A stretch of DNA of 64,000 nucleotides from Aplectana chamaeleonis (Eukaryota; Nematoda; Chromadorea; Rhabditida; Cosmocercidae): positions 62,001 to 126,000 of the forward strand of contig JAPDOI010000971.1 of the NCBI GenBank assembly GCA_029168955.1, given 5' to 3'. Each line of letters begins with the position of its first letter. The first letter of the stretch is position 1. A program made the translations under genes and the position numbers. The notes under the pieces were generated by a model. It saw nothing but the letters and a program-made list of their open reading frames with translations. It was not told the DNA's origin and searched no databases. Shown in pieces: positions 55,135-64,000 of this stretch.

Positions 55135-55516
55135 AGCTCAAAGTCTCACTTTAATGCTCAGGAACATGCGGACCAGAAATTACATTCGCATGAGTAAGTG
55201 GCATCGAAACGCCGCGTTCTCAATCTCGTCGTGCACTCATTTAGCCCAGCCTCTATCTTTCGTGCAAATGTGCAAACCGTTTTCGCACGCTATCAACGCT
55301 CATGTCACTTTTTGTCGCCTGCGTCAGAACCGACATGAATTGCCATAAGAGAGGCGTTGAAGATGGCTTTGCTGGTGGACCATGTAACCAGGTTCCAGAT
55401 CGGAATTCATAGTCTGTTGTACAACTAGTCATGCTTACCTAATAGCTGGTTGCTCGCTCTGAGACTCAAGTGGGTAATTGCCATGGTTCATGCGAACATT
55501 GTTGGTAGTTTACAAG
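55135..55516. other. No gene recognised
   Basis: A forward frame runs from inside the TIR element for 76 codons with no motif. Nothing else was seen. Confidence 0.4.
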
Positions 55517-55945
55517 ATAGCTGAGTTGAACACAAAACTTAGACGCCAGGCAGGAAGCATCGCTTTCCGGGCGAGAGTGTTACCGTCACTCCACCGACAG
55601 CGCTCTGCATTTCTGAACTAGCTGAGTATGTATTGTGTCCAACTAAGCTACCTTCTGATATCTTGTGATTATATGCCACGCCATAAAAAATCATTAAATA
55701 TTCAAAAACATCACAATTCTATCGTCAAAAGGCCTCAGCTTAACTGGATTTAATGCCGATTTGTGCTTACAGGATCACACCCGTTATCGGGTGATTGCTG
55801 TTGTCCCTAAACAGTTCATGTGTCAACTAGCTGAAGACTGCAGAGCGGTGTCGGTAGTGTAAGGTTACCAATCTCGCCCGGGAAGCGTTGCGATGCGGGT
55901 TTGATTCCTGCCTGACTTTAAGTTTTGTGTTCAACTCAGCTATTT
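55517..55945. repeat. Inverted pair of tRNA-like modules
   Basis: Arms of ~90 bp: AGCTGAGTTGAACACAAAAC, AGACGCCAGGCAGGAAGC, CTTTCCGGGCGAGAGTGTTA on the left match the complement of the right arm through to GTTTTGTGTTCAACTCAGCT. Each arm contains the tRNA-like block described in the next entry, pointing toward its own outer end. The adjoining tail (TGATATCTTGTGATTATATG.., ATAAAAAATCATTAAATA) is repeated directly at about 55.63-55.71 and 55.92-56.01 kb. Confidence 0.7.
55841..55916 (+). other. tRNA-like sequence (SINE head or tRNA relic)
   Basis: TGTCGGTAGTG resembles a Pol III A box and GGTTTGATTCC, 38 bp further on, differs from the B-box consensus GGTTCGANTCC by one base. GCGGGTTTGATTCCTGC could form a T-arm. 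No full acceptor stem or anticodon arm can be drawn, so it is not a working tRNA. The mirror copy on the left arm keeps the A-box region but has lost the B box. Confidence 0.4.
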
Positions 55946-56010
55946 TGTGATATCTTGTGATCGCATGCCATGCTATAAAAAGGCATTAAATACTCAAAAA
56001 CATTAAAATA

Positions 56011-56458
56011 TTATCGGGAGTCATTTGAAATCTGAGTTTTACACAAAGTCCATTTCGGCAGTTTTAGCCAGTTCACTGCGAGAAACCGTAGAGCGGTTTA
56101 GTTATTCAACTTACATAGCAGTTCTGTCTAAGTTAGGAACGATGTCAGGAAAGGACGTTGCCCACAGGGAGCCATGGAGTGGTTGTAAAATCTGACAGCA
56201 ATTCGATACTGGAAATGTTGTTCGATGTCCACATCTTGAAGTAGGTTACAAGCACGATTGGGATGGGAGAGAAATCGCGTTTGCAGGAGTTTTTTTCATG
56301 TTGCTAAGGCTCGACTAAATAGGTACAAATGAGACGAGTTTTTCTAGAACACAGGGTCAATAGGTCCCGTGTGGATCCCCTTGTCACTTGTAACACAGTA
56401 CCCAACGCGACTTTTTAAGGGACCGGAGGCGCCATTTCGTCACTTCCTGGGGCGGCAT
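56011..56458. other. No gene recognised
   Basis: AT-rich with no frame of interest and no repeat partner noticed. Confidence 0.4.
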
Positions 56459-57085
56459 GCACGTACGCAAGTGTTACGAAGGGGTTGGGGCAGGGTTTGG
56501 GGAGTCGACGCGTTTGATGATAGCAGCGCGAGGGCTTAAAGGGGGCATGTGGATCGAATCCACACCGCGGGTGTGGCTAAGGAGCAGTTCGGCTGGTACA
56601 CACGACGCGCGCGACGGTAAAACGCTGTGCGCGCTCATCGTCCTTGGGGCGCGTTAACCGAGGACACTCAAAAAACTTGTTGTTGTTCCATTTTAGCCGT
56701 TTCCCTTTATCGTTTCTAGCATTTTGTTCATGTTGTTGTTGTGTCAGACGTAGAATCCACGTCGGAATCAATATCATCATGGGACAACGACTAGTTTTTT
56801 TCAAAGGTTGTCGGTTAACGCGCCCCAAGGACGATGAGCGCGCACAGCTTTTCTCCTTCGGGTGTGCTAGCCAAACTGCTCCTTAGCCACACCCGCGGTG
56901 TGGATTCGATCCTCATGCCCTTAAAGGAGGTTGCGGTAGCACCTCACCAACACTACTTAGGAGGGTAGGACAGCCGAGATCCCGCTGAAACACTATTGAT
57001 TGATGATCTCCAGTCTTTACACTGCGATCTTCAAACGCTCCGACGCCCCAAACCCTGCCCCTACTCCTTCGTAACACTACACGTC
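56459..57085. repeat. Outer inverted repeat enclosing MITE C2
   Basis: GTTACGAAGGGGTTGGGGCA + GGGTTTGGGG on the left is matched by CCCCAAACCCTGCCCCTACT + CCTTCGTAAC on the right. The homology runs on through CG..GCGTTTGA.GAT. An older fold-back into which MITE C2 inserted asymmetrically, close to the left arm. Confidence 0.7.
56536..56924. mobile_element. MITE family C, copy C2
   Basis: The ends GGCATGTGGATCGAATCCAC and TGTGGATTCGATCCTCATGC are followed outward by TTAA on both sides (56,536-56,539 and 56,921-56,924). The interior matches C1 at 19.4 kb but is ~150 bp shorter. The clean target sites show that this family also uses TTAA. Confidence 0.85.
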
Positions 57086-57299
57086 GCCCGTGAGAAGCAC
57101 CGGCCTTTCGTTTACCGTCCGTATCGACTATCCGACAGCCGTGCTTCCTCTTCACTTCACCTCGAACCCCACCCTACATCTGCGCCGACACCACCGACGT
57201 AAGATGCCCATGCTTATGTAATATGCTATTCATTCGTGATGTCGTGTCACCCGTGCGTACATGTATTTTCGTTAACGTGCTTCAGACAAGCAGTTATGT
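57086..57299. other. No gene recognised
   Basis: Short spacer between the fold-back and the presumed 5' leader of the next RTE; nothing seen. Confidence 0.35.
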
Positions 57300-57916
57300 T
57301 GGGAAGTCCTAGAAGTTCGACCGAGTAGGAGGCAGGCTACGTCTTATAGCCGCCTCAGGCTTGATTTCATAAAGAGGTGTGGATCCAAGCCGGGTGTGCC
57401 TGTAGAACTTCTGGAGCCATCATCAACTGGTCTGGTTAGCGCTGAACTATATTTGAGTCCCTCGAGACTGGTCTAGCTGGAGTCTAACCAGCTTCTCGTA
57501 TGCATGGTCTCATGGGATCGGAGCGTAGACTAGCGCTAACTAAACAGTGCAATGATTCGCTGCTGGCTTGTTAACTTCTTTCGGAAAACCCAGTGGGGAG
57601 GGGACATACACCTCTATGAATTCCATCTTTTAAGTTTCGGAGTGCACATTCAACATTTGAGGCTGTGGGCATAAATCAATTTAGTAGAGTCAGGATGGGT
57701 GTAGGGGGTGTGTATACAAGTCTGTTGGTACCTGCTCGTTGGTGCCCCTGCTTCTGCTGAACCCAGCAGACGTTTGAGTGTACACAGGGAACGTTCGAGC
57801 GATATAGCGTGCACAACTATATCGCGAAAGTATCCCGCACATTGCATAAAGGTGTCGCCGTCCGGCACACTAAGGCCTCTGGTCCATAACACCTTAGGAT
57901 CCGTACCTAGGGAGTC

Positions 57917-58867
57917 ATGGAGTCTTTGGCCACAAGCCACAATTTCGCCACCCTGAACTGTCGATCGCTGTCGAGTGATATCCAAAGAACTGCGCTATCC
58001 AGACTTCTGAGCTATTTCCATGCACCGTTTGCTGCTTTGCAGGAAACCCGCCTCAAGGATAGACCCGTCATCAGCGTCGGAGAGTACACCATCTACTGCG
58101 GTAACGCTGACGATAGGAGAGTGGGAGGCTGTGCAATAGCTGTAAGGAAGGATTTCAATGGTATGGTCAAGGAGTTTGGCTCAACGTCGTGCCGGAATGC
58201 ATTCGTACGACTGCGGGATCACAGAGGATTCAATCTGTGGATAGTGAGTGCTCATGCGCCCACTGAAACCGCCGAAGACAATTCGAAGGATGCGTTTTAT
58301 GAGGAACTCAATACGTTGCTGGCCAGGATACCTTGTCAACATGCTGTTGTCGTGGGGATTGACGCAAATGCGAAGATGGGACTTGATCAGGAATCCGAAG
58401 TACTCGGTAAATGGTTCTACCCAGTGGAGCAAACATCGGACAATGGCTACCGCCTTGTCGACTTTTGTGAACGCAGTGGTCTGATTATTGCATCGACATT
58501 CAAGAGGAATCATCGCCGCCATCAGCTTACGTGGCAGGGACCAACCCGGCTATCTCCAGAAGAGCAGCGGAAGCGGAAGATGACAACTTTGAAACTACAG
58601 CTTGACTATGTCCTGACGAGGAATATTCCAGTATCGGACATTCGAAGATCTAGAGCTGTGTGGGATGTCGCATTCGATTCGGATCACCGTCCTGTTCTGT
58701 TGAACTTCACTGCGAGGATTCATAAGAGGAAGCGAGGGGCTCAGCCTCTCCAGAGGATTGACATGACAAGTCTCAGAGATGAAGAGTGCAGAAGGAATTT
58801 CCGACAACGCGTTTCTATTCACATCGGAGTACGGACTAAGAAGAAACTTTGCGACGCGGATTCTTTT
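57917..58867 (+). CDS. RTE lineage-2 endonuclease domain (frame 1 segment)
   Basis: True ATG start (MESLATSHNFATLNCRSLSS). AP-endonuclease motifs: ATLNCRSL (11-18), LQETRL (41-46), SAHAPTET (111-118), VVVGIDANAKMG (144-155), LQLDYVLTRN (228-237) and the canonical SDHRPV (255-260). All are intact, so the domain itself looks active. The nominal frame continues to 58,921, but the codons after ..LCDADSF are out of frame because of the T5-run insertion. Confidence 0.93.
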
Positions 58868-60496
58868 TGTCAAGTGCATCCAGGACGCTTCGAAAGAGGC
58901 ACTCCCGGTTGTACAGCCTAAGAAGAAGTTCGCCTACGTCTCAGAAGAAACAACATCTACCTACAACAGAGTATGTGCTCTCCGAACTGCAGGAAACTTC
59001 GTGGAGGAGAAGCGTCTGAGGAGGAAGTTGCGTCGGCAGCTTCAAAGTGACCGCGAACGAGAGTGGACGTGTAGAGCTAAGGAGTTCGAGAAGGCTTGGG
59101 AGGAGAAGAATCCGAAGAAAGCCTACACGTTGCTGCGACAGTATAGCGGGAAGATGAAGAGATGTTCTCCTGTCTTGAACACTACCAATGGAGTTGCAGT
59201 TGGTGATGCGACGCTGCCAATATGGAAGGATTACTTCAGTTTACTACTGAATCGTCCAGCGCCATCAGTACCTGAGCTCCCGCATGTTCAGAGAGCACAT
59301 TAAGATGTCAGTGAGGAACCGCCGACTGAGTCTGAAGTTTTGGATTGTGTCCGGAAAATGAAGAATGGAAAGGCAGGTGGAGATGACAACATCACTGCTG
59401 AAATGCTGAAAGCTCTTCCTCCGTCTGGGATTCGTGAAATGACCAACACCATCCGTGCCATATGGATGAGCGAAAGGATACCCGATTCGTGGAGACATGC
59501 TATCATCGTACCTCTTCACAAGAAGCTATCCGTCACGGATCCTAAGAACTACAGAGGAATCTCTCTACTTCGTGTCATGTACAAGGTTTTAGAACGTATC
59601 ATTCTCGAGCGACTTATCAAACATCGTGAAAGAACGACCAGAGATGAGCAAGCCGGTTTTCGACCTGGAAGATCGACCATCGACCAAGTGTTCGTCGTGA
59701 GAAGAGTAATTGAATCGTGGCAGCGGTTTTCGAAGCCATTACAGCTTGCTTTTTTGGACTTTGAAGCCGCGTTCGACTCTCCTCATCGTGATCGATTGCT
59801 CAATGCTCTGCGAGCAGATGGAGTCCCGGAAAAGTATGTTCGGTTAATCGAGGACATGAACAAAGGAACAACAGCAGCAGTTCGTACACCTGTCGGATTT
59901 ACGTCAGCTTTCGAGGTGAAAACAGGAGTAAGGCAAGGAGCCGTTGCAGGACCTTTTCTTTTCAACTTCGCCGTTGATGACATCATGCGTAGAGTTGCAG
60001 AACAGTTTCCTGCGGATGTGATCCTAACACCATCAGGACGCTCCCTTGTCGACCTGGAGTACGCCGACGACATTGTGTTATTCGCTGAAAACAACGCAAA
60101 ACTGCAAAGGATTGTGAACCCCGTTTCGAAGTATGCCGCAGCCTATGGACTTCGTCTTCGTTCCGACAAATGCAAGCAGATGTGGGTCTCTCAGAGGCCT
60201 TCAACTGGAGTTTGTGTGGACGGACAACGTATCGAACTGGTGGACGATTTCTGTTATTTGGGCTGTTTGCTGAAGAACGATGGTAGTTATGCAGCGGATA
60301 TTCGACAACGATGTGCGAAAGCTACGTCTGCATTCAATTCTCTAACCAAGTGTTTGTGGTCTACCACCATCGCGAAGGAAGTCAAGTTGCGCGTCTACCT
60401 ATCCGCTATTCGCCCTATCATGATGTACGGATCGGAGACGTGGGCAGCACCGAAAACGCAGATGGAAAGGTTGGATTGCACGGAGAGGAAGCTTTT
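58866..60496 (+). pseudogene. RTE lineage-2 linker and reverse transcriptase (frame 2 segment, interrupted)
   Basis: In the new frame the linker reads VKCIQDASKEALPVVQPKKK and a basic region (EEKRLRRKLRRQLQSDRERE), reaching the in-frame TAA at 59,301. Beyond the stop the RT continues: NGKAGGDDNITAEMLK, PKNYRGISLL, DEQAGFRPGRSTIDQ, motif A AFLDFEAAFDSPH, motif B GVRQGAVAGPFLFN, motif C EYADDIVLF, GLRLRSDKCKQMW. Catalytic aspartates are present. The frame is lost near 60,495 after DCTERKLL. Confidence 0.92.
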
Positions 60497-60940
60497 AGGC
60501 GTTTGCTTGGATATTTCTGGCCGCGTGTATGCCATAACGAAGACCTTTACAAGGAAATCGACGCAGTACATCAACGCTTGACACGAGGGAGGTGCCAGCA
60601 TCTCCTAACGCCATCTCAAGCAGCAATGGAAAGTCGACTTCGACTGCTCGGGCATATACTAAGAAGAACGCCGGATCGTCTCGTGCAACACGCTTTAAAA
60701 ATGCTTCCAAATCCTGTCTGGAAACGGCCACCTGGGCGTAGGCGAAAGTTCTGGACGGATGTGGTTAAAGAGGATTTAAAGTCACTCGGCATCGAAAGAC
60801 AGTTCAGGCGCGATGTTTCGTTTCGCAGGAAATGGAATAGTGACAGCTGGATGGAATGTGTTCAAATTGTGGCTGAAGACCGTGAAAAATGGACACGGCT
60901 GACTTCTAGGACGGCACACCTCGGTGAAGATGCGGAATGA
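60495..60940 (+). pseudogene. RTE lineage-2 C-terminal segment (frame 3)
   Basis: RRLLGYFWPRVCHNEDLYKE continues the protein after the single-base loss, then LRLLGHILRRTPDRLVQHAL, KRPPGRRRKFWTDVVKEDLK and a terminal RTAHLGEDAE before TGA. This C-terminal part is the most conserved signature of the lineage and shows that nothing else is missing at the 3' end. Confidence 0.92.
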
Positions 60941-61078
60941 CCGCGTCAGGCGAAAGCCAACCGATTAAGTCAAGTAAGTCAAGAGTCAGGATACTAGCGG
61001 AGAAAGCAGGGCAGAAAGTTGACGGGCTGTTTTCAAGAAGCACGCGTAGGACAGAGATTGGGGCTTAGTCAAAGGTGC

Positions 61079-61401
61079 CTAAAGGCAGTGTTCACGATAA
61101 AAAATGGGTTTCACTTTCTACTAGGAACGGGTAGTGGAGGAGCACACTGCAACATTAACGTTGAGGGAACGAATGGCAGAGTGGTTGAAGGAACGCGTGA
61201 AAACGAGCCAGGAAGAGCCCCAAAAGAGCTTAAGGTTGCCACTTTTAGCACAAGGCAAACCCTAAAGCGCAATGCCCGCCGTCCGACGTAAACAAATGAA
61301 AACTCGAGATCGTGGGATGAGCGATGGTTTCCGATCAATAGCCCCGTTCTTCGTAGGTGGGCAAACAGAAAAACGACTCTTATCGTGAACACTGTCTTTA
61401 A
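61079..61401 (+). mobile_element. MITE family B, copy B2
   Basis: Left end CTAAAGGCAGTGTTCACGAT, right end TATCGTGAACACTGTCTTTA + A. The right target site is TTAA and the left has become CTAA. The interior contains TTAACGTTGAGGGAACGAA, the complement of the right part of B1. Near the right end, GATGAGCGATGGTTTCCGAT + CAATAGCCCC is a piece of family A. Confidence 0.85.
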
Positions 61402-63320
61402 GCGATTTAGATGCAGTGATTAGTGCAGGGAAGGTGCACGCGCGATTAGAGATGGTTGAAGTGGCCAGCATGCTTTAATTGGGCTGACTGGGGGTTTACT
61501 AAGGGTCCTGCGCTCTTGAGAACAAAGGGGAACCTGCTATTGGAACTTCTCTCATACCTCCGCTGTCGCCGAGATCCCATTCGCGTGAGTGCGCACACTG
61601 CAGCCAGGTTAGAAGACTTACGAACGTAGTGCATTCCTGCATACCCATGCAGTCCCATCTTCCCGCACCTTCCCTTGTTTCACAGAGTACGTTTACACGT
61701 AAGGAAATAGATGCCATTGCCGAAACCTATCGAGTGTGGTGCAACTTTATTCAATAAACGTTCTGGCGTTGTCGACTTTATCGTGGTCATGGACTTGGAT
61801 CCCAGAAACTTGTCATCCCCAGGTAGACACGATTGATGGAGAAACCCACGATTTTAAAAGAGCCACCAGATCATTTCGCGGTTTTCTTTCGGGCTTGACA
61901 ACGTTAGTCGTGTGGAGTGTTACGGTAAAAGTAGGGAACAGTTTAAGTTCAGCTGTTCAAGTGTGAGAATGACCTTCAATCTCATATGTTTCGTCTGTGT
62001 GGCACTTCCTTCTGACAACGCCAGCAAAAATGACGAGTACTGACAGTTTTGATAAGACTGCACTGATGAGGAATTTGCGGTCCCTTTGATTGTCTGCCGT
62101 CTGTACTGAACAAACACATGATGGCGCCAGAAAATTTTGGTGGGAGATCGGGGCGAATGTAGATTATGAAGAATAGTTGTACAATGAACAGGACTGACAA
62201 ACTCATAACTTTATCCTTTTTACATTCATATACGTAACAAAACAAATTGTATTAGGACTGATGATTAACACCCTTTGAAGTTGTAAACAGATTATATCGC
62301 TGAAGGATCACTGTAACAATAAGCTCAGGTAGCAGCTGGGTGATGAATAATTCTAAAGAGAAAAGTCAACGGCCAGAATGTAAATGGTACAGAGTTATTT
62401 GGCATGCAAACATGGGATTAAGGCCATTGGCTTTCTTGATGACTCAGTTCCAACTAAGGACTGAGTCGAGACACCTCAACTTTGGAAAAAAAGCATATCC
62501 ACTCCGAACAGAGAAAGATGAGTTTTGCTGAGATGAGGCCGCATTCATCAGCTATAGAACCGCTGTTTGCATATATATTTTACCCCGGACTTTCTGTTTT
62601 CATAAATGATCTATGCCTCTCTCTCGATGCTTAGGTCACTCCTAAACTACGGAATTAACATTGATGAATCCGGCCCGGATAGGATTTTTGTTGCATAAAC
62701 CGTATTATCATCATTTCGTTTCTGATGAGGCGATGCGGGTAATACGAGGATGATAGTGCAGTTAGGAGAGAGCCATGCTCTCGAGCTAACGAGCGACGCG
62801 TGGCGGCATTTGTGATTCCCATCGATTTTCGGTCCGTATGGATAAGCGTTGTGTTTTCTCGCCGCAAAATGACATCCGACACAAACAGATAGCGTCCTCC
62901 TGTAGTTGCAGGATTTCCGGTACAGCAACTTACTGAAGTAGCGCAACAGTGAATTTTTGGCGGCCATATAAACAGTTTATCAAACAAGAGGTGCCTTTCC
63001 TTACTCTACCGTCCCATTTGACAGGTCAAGGCCTAAACATGAATTGGTAGTGCAGGCGTTCTATTGGCATACGACAGACATGACCGAACCACCGCATCCT
63101 ACGTTTCCTGTCTTCAGTCTCGAGTTTAGGCTATTCGCAACATGTTGGACGAATATTCTCATTATTGCAGAAGTCACCAAGACTCACACCAAGGATTTGA
63201 CAGAGGTTCGAAACATTTCTAGCTTACACAGGTCTGCTTCAAGCATAGTCCATGTTCAAAGTCATCAGACACGTTTGGAAAAGTTGTTGAGATAACTACG
63301 TTACTGGGGTCGTGTGGCCC
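61402..63320. other. No gene recognised
   Basis: Two kilobases with frames up to about 110 codons on either strand (e.g. reverse 62,655-62,987) but no motif, splice pattern or repeat partner. Confidence 0.4.
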
Positions 63321-63961
63321 CTACTCAGGAATTTCTGAACAAGTTACCTGAGACTTTGACGCAAGTTGCGTGATGGCTTCACGCAACTTACTTTGAATTC
63401 ACATGTAACTTGAGACGATGTTACGTGTAACTTGAAGCGATTTTTGATCAAAGTCACGCGTAACTTGCCTCAATACTACACGTAACCTACACAACATTGC
63501 GAGTAACTTGACTGCTGATATATGTAACCCAACACCGACACGCGAAGCGGCTAGCACCCGACACGTGACGCGGCCGGCGAACAGACGCGCAATGCGGTCG
63601 GCTCGCTGCGCGCCACCTGGGGACGCCAGGGGTTGAGCGGGGTCTCCAGCGGCTACGCGGGTCCAAGTACCTCAAACTTGGGTAATTGAACAGACGATGG
63701 GGACACATATGCGTGCTGCCTCAGAAGTACGTCGTATACTTCCCTTGGAGACGCCTGCCGCGTAGGTAAGTTACATGTGCGATAAAATAACACATTGAAG
63801 TTACACGCGAGAACGTTATGTCACATGTAAGTCAACTCGCACCGTGCAACATACTTACTTTGTTGAAGGTCACATTTAACTTAAAGTTGTAAAGTTAAGT
63901 TGCAGGTAACATGTTAAGAGCTCTTTATTCGCATGTAACTTAATCAGAATTTCCTGTGTAG
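63321..63961. mobile_element. TIR element with GTAACTTG-type subterminal repeats
   Basis: Ends CTACTCAGGAATTTCTGA and TCAGAATTTCCTGTGTAG are inverted repeats, each followed inward by AAGTTAC. Both flanks are studded with variants of GTAACTTG/CAAGTTAC (about eight on the left, six on the right), a pattern typical of subterminal transposase-binding repeats. The centre (63.53-63.68 kb) is strikingly GC-rich. No transposase gene; class unknown. Confidence 0.65.
63671..63692 (-). ncRNA. SL1 spliced-leader-like 22-mer (probable relic)
   Basis: The reverse strand matches the nematode SL1 exon at 20 of 22 positions. Residues 6-22 (AATTACCCAAGTTTGAG) are identical; differences are at positions 1 and 5. 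It is followed by GTACTTGG, so the invariant GT donor of SL RNA is kept. A CCTGG/CCAGG hairpin lies ~45 bp downstream. No Sm-binding site (RAUUUUNR) occurs in the next 150 bp and no 5S rRNA gene is nearby, so a functional SL RNA gene is unlikely. Could be a captured relic or coincidence. Confidence 0.35.
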
Positions 63962-64000
63962 TAGAACTCTCGCGCCGTTAGAAGCGTCAAAAACCAGTTA

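Larger units (their letters stand above)
57300..60990 (+). mobile_element. RTE-clade non-LTR retrotransposon, near full length but disabled (lineage 2)
   Basis: A presumed 5' leader (about 57.3-57.9 kb, left edge uncertain) is followed by endonuclease, linker and RT in one nominal frame from ATG 57,917 to TGA 60,940 (about 1000 codons). A short 3' UTR ends in an AAGTCAAGTAAGTCAAG direct repeat. Three lesions break the frame: an extra T in a T5 run at 58,864-58,868, an in-frame TAA at 59,301-59,303, and a missing base near 60,493-60,497. Protein sequence differs throughout from the RTE at 25.8 kb, so it is a separate lineage. No target duplication was identified. Confidence 0.93.

Noticed and set aside
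1..64000. CRISPR array, phage, operon or bacterial mobile system
   Set aside because: No repeat-spacer pattern, no ribosome-binding-site-spaced gene runs and no bacterial protein families; the tandem arrays seen are contiguous minisatellites in eukaryotic DNA.

Overview
This window reads as repeat-dense, gene-poor nuclear DNA of a clade V (strongylid) nematode, most likely a hookworm relative. That assignment is an inference from four things: two RTE-clade non-LTR retrotransposon lineages of the kind that fill hookworm genomes, one short nematode-style intron candidate, a near-match to the nematode SL1 spliced leader, and many small TIR/fold-back elements. There is no bacterial gene organisation, no rRNA, no convincing functional tRNA and no CRISPR array. 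No host protein-coding gene can be named with confidence.

Layout. 1-8 kb: islands of a degenerate 21-bp minisatellite, fold-back elements and an old dispersed repeat. 8.39-11.63 kb: a 3.2-kb, almost pure purine heptamer tract. 11.9-22.1 kb: non-autonomous DNA transposons (MITEs) of three families (A, B, C here) with TTAA at many of their ends, including three copies joined head-to-tail, one RTE remnant, and a candidate minus-strand host gene near 15 kb. 22-25 kb: two arrays of a TCGA-rich ~40-bp repeat flanking a broken lysine-rich/acidic-tailed coding stretch. 25.82-28.98 kb: a nearly complete RTE (minus strand) with a perfect 15-bp target-site duplication and one frameshift. 29-41 kb: MITEs, palindromes and a 1.1-kb TIR element. 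41.8-43.3 kb: the 21-bp minisatellite again, on the opposite strand. 45.5-46.7 kb: a decayed coding region. 51.6-53.0 kb: a giant fold-back whose two ~0.5-kb arms carry related coding sequence. 53.2-54.3 kb: another RTE remnant. 55-57 kb: tRNA-like inverted repeat and nested fold-backs. 57.3-61 kb: a second RTE lineage with three disabling changes. 63.3-63.96 kb: a TIR element with an SL1-like 22-mer near its centre.

How the parts fit together. The two RTEs encode an APE-type endonuclease followed by reverse transcriptase; such enzymes nick and prime at the target, giving 5'-truncated copies like the remnants at 16.5 and 53.2 kb. The MITEs have no coding capacity and would depend on a transposase elsewhere. 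Everything called a host gene here is a low-confidence candidate resting on open frame plus splice-like sites; transcript data would decide. Repeat relationships were found by reading, so boundaries are approximate to a few bases unless a target duplication fixes them.
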